A stretch of DNA of 64,000 nt from Poa pratensis (GCA_947311845.1 CAMZMU010000069.1:8797875-8861874); one strand, 5' to 3'. Counted from the first letter of the stretch, positions 1 to 10,983 are shown. Numbers and translations: made by a program. The notes: generated from the letters alone by a model not told the origin.

Positions 1-228
1 TCTGTGAGAGCTTAATTAGTCGGTTAGTCTCCATGTTTCGAATTTCAATGCTTACTTGAGTGGATCTTTTTCTAGTTAGAATGCCTGGGCCTGGTATGGC
101 TGGTTCTTTCTTTTGAGAAGCTTGTGGCCATCTATTTGTTGGACGGGCAGGCTGTCAAGTTCTACAAATGTCTCTTCTCCCTCTATTTATTGTTTCGCTT
201 AGTTGACATTTGGTGTAATTTTGTTCAG

Positions 229-1360
229 ATACCCAAAGGAGTACAACCAGGGCAAATTGTAATTTTAAGGGGAAAAGGTAAGTTCTGCAAATAAATAAAT
301 AAATTTTAAGACCAATGTTTGCTCCGATCGAGTGCTAAGGATATTCGTGTAATCAGGATTGCCAAACCTGTCAGGATATTCCGGGGACCAACATGTCCGA
401 TTCAGAATACATTTTCCCTCGTAAGTTGCTTGTAGCCCCAGTCCCCTTTATTTGGTGCACGCTAAATTTCTTAATTTGGTTTATGCATTACCCTGTTTGA
501 TATGGTGCTATTCCACTTCCTTTGATCATGTGTTTGTCCATAAAGTGAAAATGGTTGTGTTCGATTCCCTTTCAAGTTTCAACTGCCATTCCACGAGAAT
601 GGCTTTGCTAATACATTCAGAAAACTTTAACCATTTCAAGCAATGCATATTGGATGCAGTAGATACTCTTTAGAACTGATTGTGGCAACATGAGGTCAAA
701 CTAGTAAGAAGATTGGGTTAGACTGGCGAGTTTAACTTGCTAGTACTTAGTTTGACATCCTACTGCATTTTCAAATGATTAATGATTCTGTAAGAGCCAT
801 GCCATTACTGAGCCTGACTCAGTTATCAACTCTTCACACTGTCAATGGTGGTGGGTTTTGTGACAGACGTGACATTACTGGGACTAGCCCAGTTATGAAC
901 TCTTCAGTGGAACTATCGTAGTGTGAATGTGTTAGTAGATTGCTCACATTTCCCTAACAGCTGACTTTTGGTGAACCTGGTCGACACATGAAACTACAGG
1001 AGATAAAGATTAATTAGAACTTGGAACTCTGCTCTTTTATCGAAAAAAAGTCTTCCAAAAGTGCAAGTGGAAATACTAGCCACAACTTTCATCAGCACTT
1101 CACTCTTCAGTTTAGTCTATGCTAAGTGCAGTTTCAGTCAGTCGGTTTTACTAGCGCTCTTGCTTTTGTGTTTAGTTTTTTCCGTGGAGTATTTTTATGC
1201 TAAAGCATGTCATCACTACATCCCTCTTGCAGTTTTTGATCGACAATTACAACTTTTAATCTGCAGGAAGGTTAGCGAACATCAGCGCGCACTGTTGGAA
1301 GAATTTGCAGTAGAGGAAGCCATAAAAGAACAGAGTTCTTTTGCAGCAGGAAACTGGTAA
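229..1360 (+). CDS. DnaJ/HSP40 co-chaperone, 3' exons only (GFA2-like)
   Basis: Three terminal exons of a type-I DnaJ protein can be joined in frame: 229..277, 357..420 and 1267..1360, each bounded by AG/GT; the stop is TAA at 1358. The first two encode the end of the C-terminal substrate-binding beta-barrel: a VQPGQIVILRGKG strand, then a glycine-rich LPNLSGYSGDQHVRF stretch. These match the usual DnaJ pattern in which a PGD-type turn and RLRGKG precede the GD.HVR strand. The last exon gives a KVSEHQRALLEEFAVEEA tail typical of organellar plant DnaJ proteins such as GFA2. Such proteins stimulate Hsp70 ATPase and deliver clients, usually in mitochondria or plastids. The J domain, zinc-finger domain and start lie left of the window. 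A copia element sits 173 bp past the stop. Family is fairly sure; the GFA2 assignment is inference. Confidence 0.8.
421..1266 (+). other. Last intron of the DnaJ gene
   Basis: An 846-bp intron lies between the two last DnaJ exons, with GTAAGT at 421 and CTGCAG ending at 1266. The phase (2 nt + 1 nt) joins TC and G to a serine codon. No coding or transposon signal was recognised inside it. Confidence 0.7.
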
Positions 1361-1533
1361 TCAACTGCCCCGCCATTTATTTCGATCATCTTTGGCCATC
1401 ATGATGGGAACTACAGGGCATACAATGAAAACTGCATGCTTTATTAATGTCAGTGCACTAATCCATGTGTTAGACGTTACCTTATTTTGATCGTCGTAGC
1501 CTGGTAAACCTGGTGCACAAGCAAAGTTTTCAT

Positions 1534-1663
1534 TGTTGGAGGAATAGCGACTTGTATTCCAAGGAGGTCAAAGGCCACAATATATAGTACAAGTACAGGT
1601 GTAAATATGCAGGGAGCCTCCTATCTAATAGGGAAACTACAGTATACAAATATCTCTCTAACA
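1534..1663 (-). repeat. 3' LTR of the copia element
   Basis: 130-bp terminal repeat, TGTTAGAG..TCCAACA on the minus strand, matching 5804-5933 with about 8 differences. It is preceded on the inner side by TTCAT target-duplication partner sequence at 1529-1533. Confidence 0.95.
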
Positions 1664-1674
1664 CCCCCTCAAAC
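1664..1674 (-). other. Polypurine tract of the copia element
   Basis: Minus-strand GAGTTTGAGGGGG-type purine run immediately upstream of the 3' LTR; it primes plus-strand DNA synthesis in LTR elements. It directly follows the polyprotein stop codon. Confidence 0.85.
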
Positions 1675-4600
1675 TCATGGTGGATCCACAACACTGAGTT
1701 TGGAGAGGAAAAAGCTATGCTGTGCTCTAGTCTGGGCCTTCGTGAAAAAATCCGCCAACTGTAACTCTGAAGGCACATACTGGAGTGCAATAATCTGATC
1801 CTGCACACTAGCACGGACAAAAGAAACATCAACACCAATATGCTTAGTAAGCTCATGCTTCACTGGGTCACGTGCAATGCTAATAGCACCTGTATTGTCT
1901 GACAATAGAGTCGTGGGTGTCGTAACAGAGACACCAAAATCGGCAAGTAACCACCGTAACCAAGTCACCTCAGCAGTCAAAAGAGCCATAGCTCGCAACT
2001 CAGCTTCTGCACTCGAACGGGAAACTGCGGTCTGCTTCTTTGTCTTCCAGGCAATGAGAGAACCACCAAGAAAAACACAGTAAGCAGAAAGTGAGCGGCG
2101 ATCCAAAGGATCACTAGTCCAAGTAGCATCGGAGTAGGACTGAAGCTGTAACGAGTTGGAACGAGGAAAGAAGAGACAAAGAGAGATCGTTCCACGAAGA
2201 TAGCGTAGAACACGAAGAAGGTGACTATGGTGAACCGAAGTGGGAGCAGAAACAAACTGACTCAGAATATGGACAGGATAAGAAATATCAGGGCGATTAA
2301 CAGCCAGATAGACGAGACTCCCGACAAGATGTCGATAACGAGTCGGATCAGAGAGAGGATCGCCATCAGACGCACGGAGAGAAATATTGAGCTCCATGGG
2401 AGTCTCAACAGTACGCTCATCAGTAAGAGCGGCACGAGAAAGAAGATCATGAATATACCGTTCTTGGGATATAAAGAAACCATCAGCGGTGGACGAAACC
2501 TCAATCCCAAGAAAGTAACGAAGCGGATCAAGATCCGACATAAGAAACTGCTCACTCAGACGTGCCTTGACAAAGGCAATATAGTCTGGGTCGTCACCAG
2601 TGATGATCATGTCATCAACATAAAGAAGAAGAAGAGTGCGACCACGAGGAGAACAGTGAACAAACAACGCAGGATCATGAGCACTGGGAGAGAAACCAGC
2701 AGCTGTGACCACAGAAGCAAAGCGCTCAAACCATGCACGAGTGGCTTGCTTAAGGTCATAGAGAGAGCGACGAAGACGGCAGACCATGCCATCTGTAACC
2801 GAATACCCAGGTGGTGGTTGCATATAAACCTCCTCACGCAACTCACCATTAAGAAATGCATTCTTAACATCAAGCTGAGACACAGACCAATGGCGAACAG
2901 ATGCCACGGCAAGAAGAGTCCGAACAGTGGTCATGTGAGCCACTGGAGCAAAAGTCTCATCATAACCACGGTCATGCTCCTGCTGAAAGCCACGAGCGAC
3001 CAGACGAGCTTTGTAACGCTCAAGGGTCCCATCAGAGCGTGTCTTAACCTTATAGACCCACTTACAGGTGATAGGACGAACACGAGGAGGAAGAGAGACG
3101 ATCTCCCACGTACCAGTGCGCTCAAGCGCAGCAATCTCCTCAGCCATGGCAAGCTGCCATTCAGGATGAACAACAGCCTCACGATACGTAGTCGGCTCCG
3201 GGACAACCGAAACACTATAGGTAGCGGGATTATAGAAATCAGGTGAAGGACAAGGCCGAGAACGAAGAGAATAAGTCGGCTGAGACGGTGCATCGGACGT
3301 AGAGGGTGCATCAGATGACTCGGTCACAACACGTGGACGGCGAGTATAATAGAAAGGAAAAGTAGGATGAGAAGGAGCAACAGAAGAAGACGGAGGCGGA
3401 GACGGGGACGGGGAGGGTGAAGAAGGCGGCGACGAAGGAGGAGAAGAAGGCATCGACAAAGGAGGAGAAGAAGGCATCGAAGTAGATGGCACCGGATCAG
3501 AGGGAGGAGAAATATGAGGGATATTGGGAGGAGAATCAGGAAAAGTAAGAAAAGATAGATCCTCCACAGTAGAGGTCGAGGAGGTCGAGCGCGGATAGTA
3601 AGGACGAGACTCGTCAAACGTCACATCCCGGGAAATACGCATCCGGCGAGCCACAGGATCCCAACACTGCTGAAAAGAGCCGGTGACAGAGGCGACGACA
3701 GCAGGAGAATTGGCAGGCAAGGTAGCAGCGGAAGGAACACGAAGCCAGTCTATATCCCAAAGCCCCTGAGAATCACGGCGGCGAGGGCCAGCTCCAACCA
3801 AAACCTGTGTGCGACGATCCTGAACAGAACAAGAATCGGCGTCAAGAATGACGCGACAACCAGAATCAGTAAGCTGACCGGCAGCAAACAAGTTCGTGGT
3901 AAGACGAGGAACATGAGAAATATCAGGAACAGAAAAAGAAGTAGAAAGAGTGCCTCGACTAGAAACGGAGAGAGAAGTACCATCAGCAGTAATAACACTA
4001 AGAGGAGAATAAAGAGGTCGAAGAGAGGACAGAGTGGAAGAATCAGAAGTCATATGAAAAGAAGCTCCAGAATCCAGAACCCACGAGGATGTACCTGACT
4101 GTGTAGAAGATGGTGGTCGCGCAGTGCCAGAAGAATCAGTCACAGAGCCAGCAATACTCGTCGAAGAAGAACCTGAAGCAGCAAGCATCCTCTTTAGCCG
4201 CATAATGTCCTGATCGGTGAAGCTGGCGTGAGAAGACCCTGACGAGCCAGAAGGAGCACGAGTCTCGGGAGAAGCAGACGCCTTCTGCTGACGCAGATCA
4301 CGGTCCCTCGTGTAGCAACGAGACGCAATGTGGCCATCCATACCACAGTAGGTGCAGTGAGAGCGTGGACAAGCGCCACGACCCTGGCCACGACCCGGGC
4401 CCTGACCCTGAGGAGTGGGTAAAAGTGGCGGAGCAGTGGAGCGGGAAGGAGTCGATGAAGCAGGCGACAAAGGAGGACCACGGGCAGCAAGCACAGAAGG
4501 AACCTCAAGCAACCCAACACCACGTAGACGAGTCTCCTCAGCACGAAGCTCAGACAACACCTCCGAGATAGGGACACGACCACGAGCAAGCAGCTGAGCA

Positions 4601-5298
4601 CGTCGGGGCTCGAACTCCTTGCGGAGCCGCGACAAGAACTCATATACGCGCTGAAACTCCAAGTCGGAACGCACAGTCTGACAACACGGGCAGGTACCAC
4701 AAACAGCAGTGCGAAGTGAGTCAAGCTGACGCCAAATAGCGGCACTCTGCGCATAGAACTGATTAATGGTAGAGTCACCCTGCTGAAGATCATGCTCCTG
4801 ACGAACCACAGACAGATATAGAGCATCTCCGGATGGCTGATGACGCTGACGAAGGTGAGCCCACATGTCAGCGACAGTACTGAGGCCCATAAACTCAGAG
4901 GCAAACTGCGGGAGAACACTAGCGGTGAGAACAGCCGCAGCACGAGCATCATCATCAATCCACTGGGTGTAAGCAGTCAGATCCAACCGGTAGGTCTCAA
5001 GGGCGTCAGAATGCTCCTTGACCTTCCGGTCATAAGCGGCAACGGCGAGGTCATCCACAGACTTGGCTGCATCCTTTGCAGCCTGAGAAGCATCGGCACC
5101 AAGAGCTGGTGGCATCGGCGGAATAGGAGCCGTAGGAGCAATGGGGCACGACGGACAAGAGACCTCGCCGGAAAGCACGCCCCACAGACGAAGTCCACGC
5201 ATATGAATGCGCATAAACGAAGCAAAATCGGGATAGTTCGTCCCATCAAAAATCACCGTGCAGCGAGGGATCGCAACATAGCCCGACGACGAAGACAT
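1675..5298 (-). CDS. Copia gag-protease-RT-RNase H polyprotein lacking integrase core
   Basis: An uninterrupted frame of 1207 aa was chosen from the ATG at 5298 (MSSSSGYVAIP); an in-frame ATG 15 codons upstream is less likely. Order of parts: gag of UBN2 type (about 20-260); CCHC zinc knuckle CTYCGMDGHIASRC (315-328); aspartic protease with DSGA (409-412); a short pre-integrase remnant; reverse transcriptase with YVDD (893-896); and RNase H with the SSAEAE and ADFFTK blocks near the C-terminus. Directly after SFQQ (about residue 544) the protein jumps to CWDPVARRMRISRDVTF, which in this family follows integrase. The HHCC zinc finger and the DDE core, roughly 300 residues, are absent while the frame is kept. 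The stop codon abuts the polypurine tract. Protein identity is certain; whether it is still expressed is unknown. Confidence 0.95.
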   Translation of the reverse strand: MSSSSGYVAIPRCTVIFDGTNYPDFASFMRIHMRGLRLWGVLSGEVSCPSCPIAPTAPIPPMPPALGADASQAAKDAAKSVDDLAVAAYDRKVKEHSDALETYRLDLTAYTQWIDDDARAAAVLTASVLPQFASEFMGLSTVADMWAHLRQRHQPSGDALYLSVVRQEHDLQQGDSTINQFYAQSAAIWRQLDSLRTAVCGTCPCCQTVRSDLEFQRVYEFLSRLRKEFEPRRAQLLARGRVPISEVLSELRAEETRLRGVGLLEVPSVLAARGPPLSPASSTPSRSTAPPLLPTPQGQGPGRGQGRGACPRSHCTYCGMDGHIASRCYTRDRDLRQQKASASPETRAPSGSSGSSHASFTDQDIMRLKRMLAASGSSSTSIAGSVTDSSGTARPPSSTQSGTSSWVLDSGASFHMTSDSSTLSSLRPLYSPLSVITADGTSLSVSSRGTLSTSFSVPDISHVPRLTTNLFAAGQLTDSGCRVILDADSCSVQDRRTQVLVGAGPRRRDSQGLWDIDWLRVPSAATLPANSPAVVASVTGSFQQCWDPVARRMRISRDVTFDESRPYYPRSTSSTSTVEDLSFLTFPDSPPNIPHISPPSDPVPSTSMPSSPPLSMPSSPPSSPPSSPSPSPSPPPSSSVAPSHPTFPFYYTRRPRVVTESSDAPSTSDAPSQPTYSLRSRPCPSPDFYNPATYSVSVVPEPTTYREAVVHPEWQLAMAEEIAALERTGTWEIVSLPPRVRPITCKWVYKVKTRSDGTLERYKARLVARGFQQEHDRGYDETFAPVAHMTTVRTLLAVASVRHWSVSQLDVKNAFLNGELREEVYMQPPPGYSVTDGMVCRLRRSLYDLKQATRAWFERFASVVTAAGFSPSAHDPALFVHCSPRGRTLLLLYVDDMIITGDDPDYIAFVKARLSEQFLMSDLDPLRYFLGIEVSSTADGFFISQERYIHDLLSRAALTDERTVETPMELNISLRASDGDPLSDPTRYRHLVGSLVYLAVNRPDISYPVHILSQFVSAPTSVHHSHLLRVLRYLRGTISLCLFFPRSNSLQLQSYSDATWTSDPLDRRSLSAYCVFLGGSLIAWKTKKQTAVSRSSAEAELRAMALLTAEVTWLRWLLADFGVSVTTPTTLLSDNTGAISIARDPVKHELTKHIGVDVSFVRASVQDQIIALQYVPSELQLADFFTKAQTRAQHSFFLSKLSVVDPP

Positions 5299-5791
5299 CT
5301 TCTTCTCTCTCTCTCTTTTTTTACAGGAAAACGGATCGGTCAACCACGATCCAATCTGGATCGAGAACGAGAAACCGCTCGAGAGGAAACAGCGCGGGGC
5401 CTCGGACGTGAACTTGCTCGGAGGTCAAGGCAGCAACCCACGGCTGCGGCCAGCGGCGGATCAAGGCAGCAACCCACTGCTGCGGCCGGCGGCGGACCGA
5501 GACGGCGGCCGGCGGCGAACGGAGACGGCGGATGGCGGCGGCCGGCGGCGGACCTAGACGGCAGACGGCGGCGGACGGAACTGACGATCCAATCACGATC
5601 CAATCTGGACAGAGGTGGCGGTGGAAGGTGGAGAGGATGGGGACGCCGGAGTCACCACGATCCAATCTGGACAGAGAAAACAGAGAGGAAGGAGGCGGCG
5701 GGCGACAGCGATGAGGTCTGTACGGGAAGACCTAGACGGGAGCGGAGGAAAAGATGCACGAGTCGCGCGTGCGAAAAAAAAATAACCTAAC
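5299..5791 (-). other. Copia 5' leader with short GC-rich repeats
   Basis: Untranslated leader between primer site and gag ATG. It carries several copies of a GATCCAATCTGGA motif (near 5348, 5586, 5600 and 5660) and a directly repeated block around GGCAGCAACCCAC (5429 and 5465). Open frames here on both strands are low-complexity Arg/Pro/Gly and are not considered real. Confidence 0.6.
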
Positions 5792-5803
5792 GCTCTGATA
5801 CCA
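5792..5803 (-). other. Primer-binding site for initiator tRNA-Met
   Basis: The minus strand reads TGGTATCAGAGC directly after the 5' LTR. This is the standard plant copia primer site complementary to the 3' end of initiator methionine tRNA. Confidence 0.95.
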
Positions 5804-5933
5804 TGTTGGAGGAATAGTGACTTGTATTCCACGGGGGCCAAAGGCTACAATATATAGTACAAGTACAGGTGTAAATATGCAGGGAGCCCCCTATCTAATA
5901 GGGAAACTACATTATACAAATATCTCTTTAACA
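5804..5933 (-). repeat. 5' LTR of the copia element
   Basis: 130-bp LTR paired with 1534-1663. The minus strand contains a TATATA-like stretch (complement of 5852-5858 region), the likely U3 promoter. Flanked by TTCAT at 5934-5938. Confidence 0.95.
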
Positions 5934-7670
5934 TTCATCTGTCCCACAACATTCTTCATTGACATCTGTTCTATTTTATAGCCAGCATCATATGGTAGTA
6001 ATAAAGATGAAATTTCAAACAGGATTTACGAGCAGCTATCTACTGGTTAAACTTACAGGTTGGAGCTAGTTGTTGAAAATATGAAGAGCCAAACTTTCGT
6101 GCTCGGGCTTGGGTTCGTCATACTGATTTATTTGATGCTGAGGCACTGAGCAAGGTGGTGAAAGCTACATTTTGTCAGGGCTGTGCGGTGACATCAAACA
6201 GTAAAAGCTGCGTCTTGAAGTAAAAAACTGAACATGAGTATCTGGCCAAAGATTCTTTTTGGCCATGAGAATTCACAATTTTTTGGGTCGCGAGAAGTGG
6301 GTTGCTGGTTCCTATAAATAGAGAAGTCATGTATGCAGAGCCCGCGCTTATCCTTTTTCGAAAAACAGATAAAGAAGTCATGCACTTACGAGCTCTATTT
6401 TTATTTTGCGGGAAATAATCTATAAGTTCTTCAAATCACACAAGTTATGTGGAGTTTGTTTTAGACCTTCATTAAATTGCTAGATTGTTGGAGCATTCCT
6501 TACTAGTATGGGTGAGAATGGCCACATTGAGCCGATAGTGATATTTTACACGCCATCTTTGGTGGAACCGTTTTGATTTCTCCTTGTTGCCGGAGATGCT
6601 CCTCCTTGCAACTATGTTGTCAATGGACGTTGGTACACGATGGGTTACCATCTGCGGGTTACTGTCTTGCAGATGGCATCTACCCTCTGTGGGCCATATT
6701 TGTGAAGACAATCCTGCATACACAAGGCAATTACAGATCTCACTTTGCAAAGTGTCAATTGATGAGGAAAGATCTGGAGAGAGTTTTAGGTGCGCTTTAG
6801 AAGCGATTTGCCGTTATTTGTTGCCCCGTCGAATATTCGAAACCGCATGTCCTATAGCAAATAATGACATGTTGCATCATCTTGCATAACATGATAATTG
6901 AAGATGAACATGAGTTCAATGAACACAGTAGTAGCACATAAAGAAGAGACGCATGTATCATTAAATTTGATAATTGAAGATGAACATGTTGCATCATCTT
7001 GCATAACATGAGTCCCATGAGCTAACCCACGACTACATCATATGCATGCCAGCACGAGCCACATTGTTAAACAGTAGTAGCACATAAAGAAGAGACGCAT
7101 GTATAATTAAATTTGACATATAATACAACGACTCGCCTCGAGTGAATATAATAGAAAATTCTAACGAAGTTATGATAGAGTAGAAAAAATGGATAAAATA
7201 TGTCAAAACTTGTACATTATGTTTGACCTAATATTTATGTCTCCAAGCTGATCGATTAGTCCAGCTCATACGTACATATCCTAGCTTGAGTACATACACC
7301 TCCGAAGGCGCGCGGAGGCTGCAGCCACTAAAACCACACCATTTTAATTCTATTTTGTATAGTTCAAGCGAGCTAGGCTGTTACTTCAAGTGGATATAGG
7401 TATGTATGTGTATGTTTGTGCCTTTAGTTGAGCTGTCACCTTCTAAGAATGTAACGAATCGGTAATTGTTGGAAAAAAGCTAAAACAAATGAAAGAACGA
7501 CCTTAGCTGCCAGCTAGAGAAGGGAGGGAAGAAGTACGTGAGAGTTGACAATGAGGTAGCTCGACAGCAGAGCAGACACGCCAACGGTCGATGCAGACGC
7601 AACATCGAGGGAACTTCTTGATCGATCTGGAGCCGAACTTCGGGGGAGAGGCATCACATGCATGTCCTTA
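5934..7670. other. Intergenic; local direct repeats only
   Basis: No gene recognised. Two local duplications are visible. One block around AATTGAAGATGAACATG occurs near 6895 and 6970. Another, AGTAGTAGCACATAAAGAAG, occurs near 6927 and 7073. The first part (5934 onward) is probably the displaced remainder of the DnaJ 3' UTR. Confidence 0.5.
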
Positions 7671-9136
7671 TCTCTACTATATAATATTGAAAGACGACCG
7701 TGGTACGTCGGGGTCTTTTTGCATTTTAACCCCTCACAAAGCAGAGAATCAACCCGCAGTCCACCGTCGCCTCTTCGTTCCCGAGTCAACCACTCGATCC
7801 CCCGTGCCTCTCCGGGCTGCGGCGAGACACGTCCTGGCGCTCTCCATCCGAACCACATCGGACCCCGATTCACCGAGTTCGTGCCGAGCGCGGCCAGGAG
7901 CAAGCCACTCCGGCCAGTTCACCGATCCGGCGTGCTGGCCGACCCTCACCAGGTCCCGCACCTCCGCTGCTAGGAGCTCGGCGTGGAGGTCGCTGACCCT
8001 GCGCTACGGCGGCCGCACCGACGGAGCCTCTCCTCAGCCTTCCCCAGCTGCGCAAGTTGCTCCCGTGAAAAAATGGCGGCGGGAGCTTCAAGGTCGACGG
8101 CGGCGGCACATCTGGGACGGCCGGACCGACGGATCAGGTGAGAAACTGAGGACATGTCGTCTCTTCCCCTCTCCCGTCTCTCTGTCGGCTTTGAATTCGA
8201 CGACAGCCGCACACCTAGGGCGGCCGGAGTACGTGAGGCCACTCCGGCTCTTCTCCCTCTCGCGTCTCTCGGTTCTTTCTCTGCACGGACAGGGCTGTAG
8301 AGAACGCGACACCGGCGGCTCCCATTCATGTCGTCTTTTTTACGCATAGGTGCACTGCCACAGGTGTTGGCACCGTCTGCTCAGTACCGAACACGACCAA
8401 CACGAAGAGGCTACGTCTGGAGGATAGCTAGAAAGGACTCTCACTCTCACCTTCTGATTTGCGCGAGCATGGAAGCAGCTAATGTCAAATTGGGTTCATG
8501 AGGTGGTTCAGGTGACATGTTCGTTGTTCACAAAATCATGGTCTGATCTTTGCCAACAGCCGGGGCTGAGATTGTCCAAGTAAATGTTGATGCGGCTTTT
8601 GTGATTGATTCTCTACTCAATGCACCACCGAGATCATTGCTAGACACACTGGAGGGGAGTTTGTGCTGGTATCTACTAACTCTGATGGCATGCATACTGC
8701 AATTCAAGAAGGCTGGAGGGAGGTCGCCTTTGAATCAGCTGTTAGGTAATGGTCAATTTGTGGAACACCAGACGAGTAGACGACATCATAGATAAAAATT
8801 TCTTTCACTCGTCTTTCTTTCACTATGTCTTTCATTCGTCTAGAGGCAAATGTTCATGTGCGAAGCTACCTCTGCTAACTGACCGGAGGGTGTGGCGTTT
8901 GGCTGCTCCGGTTCAGCTAGCTACCTATATTCAAACTTATTGTTATTGTTACTCTTGAGTAAAAAAATCAACTCTGGTTCTGCTCAGGCTTGAATTTGTT
9001 GACATGAGTGCAACTTCTTTACCTATATACTACATGATCCGGACAACAGAAAATGCTAAATGGCTGACTAGACCAAAATGGAGACTACCAAACATTTTAT
9101 GGTCCGCCCGTAGCAACGCACGGGCATATTTGCTAG
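7671..9136 (+). mobile_element. Non-autonomous Helitron
   Basis: Starts TCTCTACTAT at 7671 after an A and ends CTAG at 9136 before a T, the A|T insertion rule of Helitrons. A GCCCGT/ACGGGC hairpin with an 8-nt loop (9106-9125) lies 11 nt before the end. No Rep/helicase gene is inside. The interior has a GC-rich part (about 7740-8330) unlike the flanks, and a short stretch near 8575-8610 encoding VQVNVDAAF, resembling the start of a plant retroelement RNase H domain. Both may be captured host or TE fragments. Ends are convincing; cargo identity is not. Confidence 0.85.
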
Positions 9137-9308
9137 TAGAAATATAATCGAATTGGCCAACACTGTAGATTAGACCCGGACTAGCTTGGTATGTAGAGTC
9201 GTAGACTAATTTCACTTGCCAGTTGATCATGTGATGCATGAAAGAAGTCGGGCTTATAAGTACCCACCCTGTGCCATCAATTGAAATCACAACCAGTACA
9301 TGATCACA

Positions 9309-9314
9309 TATATA
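9309..9314 (+). promoter_or_regulatory. TATA box of the GDSL gene
   Basis: TATATA 53-58 bp upstream of the ATG at 9367, at a plausible distance for a short leader. Confidence 0.5.
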
Positions 9315-9366
9315 GCGCTAGTTTGCATACACACACGGTACTGTGCGCAAGGAAATTAAGGCAGCC

Positions 9367-10983
9367 ATGAAGGGTCTTGTGCTTTTAGGCCTTGCGGTGG
9401 TGGCGCTCGCCGTCGGTGCAGGCGCCGTCCGGCCGATGGTGCCGGCGGTGTTCGTGCTGGGGGACTCGACGGTGGACGTCGGGAACAACAACTACCTGCC
9501 AGGGAAGGACGTGCCCAGGGCCGATAAGCCCTTCTACGGCATCGACTTCCCCGGTGGCCCTAATCCCACCGGACGGTTCAGCAACGGCTACAACCTCGCC
9601 GACTTCATCGGTACGTCTCATATTTTCATGTGTTCATAGTCATATGTGGTGCATCGATGGATCATGTGTTCAAAGCTACATCTAAGTATCATGCATGTGC
9701 TCATGGATGCAGCTAAGAACCTGGGGTTCGATAAAAGCCCTGTGGCCTATCTGGAGCTCAAGTCACGCAATTACCTCATCCCTACCGCTCTGACGAGTGG
9801 CGTAAGCTACGCTTCTGCAGGAGCTGGGATCCTCGACTCAACGGTAAGTAGCAAAGTAGAGAGCACACGTACCTTGGCTTGTTTTAACTTGCACGCAACG
9901 CAACCATCGTCCCCTTATCATATATAGTCAGGCGCGGCTATTCGACACATTCGAGTTCGAACAATGTCTATTAGCCGTAGTTGTTGTAATGACAGTTTAG
10001 TAGCTAACGACATGATGATCGATTTATTGCAGAACGCCGGGAACAACATTCCGCTGTCGAAGCAGGTGCTCTACTTCGCGTCAACCAAGTTGGAGATGGA
10101 GGCCGCGTGTGGCACCCGCAAAGTTTCCAGGTTCCTTTGTCGAAAAAAGGTCTCCAAGCTCCTAGCCAAGTCCTTCTTCCTCCTCAGCATCGGCGGCAAC
10201 GACCTGTTCCAGACCAAGCCCACATCCCCGGCCGAAGTTGCCGCGGTCTATGCCAACCTCATCTCCAACTACTCTGCCGCCATCACCGTACATTCTCCAA
10301 CCATACATAATTATCGCTCGTCTAAATTATTTCTAAGAAATTAAATAAACTTGTGATATCAATCCTTCTTAATATGTGTGTAGGATCTGCATGGGCTGGG
10401 GGCGAGGAAGTTCGGGATCATCAACATGTTTCCACTGGGTTGTGTGCCGCGGGTCCGCGTGCTGAACGCCACCGGAGCGTGCAGTGACGCCCTGAACCTC
10501 TACGCCGCCGGGTTCGCCGCCGTGCTGAAGTCGGGGCTCGCCGGCCTCGCGCCAAAGCTCCCCGGTTTCGCCTACTCCCTCGCTGACTCCTTCGCCTCAC
10601 AGGCCACACTCACCAACTCGCAGTCAGGTATGTGATGTCAGATACCAGAAGCTATTTGGGATTTGAGCCAAAACCGTGATGATTCTGCTGCCGATTTTTA
10701 AAAAAAATTCTATTCAACTCCTGTAAAATATGTATTGACTTCGCGTAACTTGTTAGGGATCATGAGCACCGACAGCGCGTGCTGCGGGAGTGGGAGGCTG
10801 GGTGCAGAGGCCCCATGCACGATAAACGCCACGTTGTGCGACAACCGAGATGCGTACGCGTTCTGGGATTCGGTCCATTCCACCCAGCGAGTCGCGGAGC
10901 TCGTGGCCCAAGGAGCGTTCGATGGCCCGGCCCAGCTTACCACGCCCATCAGTTTCAAGCAATTGGCCTACAAGAGACATTGA
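9367..10983 (+). CDS. GDSL-type esterase/lipase, secreted
   Basis: Five exons join cleanly to 366 aa: 9367..9610, 9713..9843, 10033..10287, 10384..10627, 10757..10983. All introns are GT..AG and short (96-189 bp), and phases agree. The start is the ATG at 9367. It opens a hydrophobic signal peptide (MKGLVLLGLAVVALAVGAGA) for the secretory pathway. Block I is FVLGDSTVDVGNNN with nucleophile Ser34. The motif reads GDST rather than GDSL, a common plant variant. Block III is GGND at 179-182, and block V is FWDSVH with Asp329 and His332. Length is standard for plant SGNH hydrolases, which cleave lipid or cuticle esters in the apoplast or ER. Substrate cannot be read from sequence. All catalytic residues are present and no lesion was seen. 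Confidence 0.95.

Larger units (their letters stand above)
1534..5933 (-). mobile_element. Complete Ty1/copia LTR retrotransposon with integrase deletion
   Basis: The element is 4400 bp, bounded by TG..CA and flanked on both sides by the 5-bp target duplication TTCAT (1529-1533 and 5934-5938). It reads on the minus strand. The 5' LTR is at 5804-5933, a primer-binding site abuts it, a single ORF fills 1675-5298, and a purine-rich tract abuts the 3' LTR at 1534-1663. The two LTRs differ at about 8 of 130 positions by eye, so the insertion is not brand new. The gag-pol ORF lacks the integrase core, so the copy would need integrase in trans. It inserted 173 bp past the DnaJ stop codon, probably into that gene's 3' UTR or terminator region. 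Confidence 0.95.

Noticed and set aside
2221..3246. 341-aa plus-strand frame
   Set aside because: Antisense shadow of the copia polyprotein; no family features.
4840..5790. 316-aa plus-strand frame across the copia leader
   Set aside because: Low-complexity Arg/Pro/Gly translation of GC-rich leader repeats, antisense to gag.
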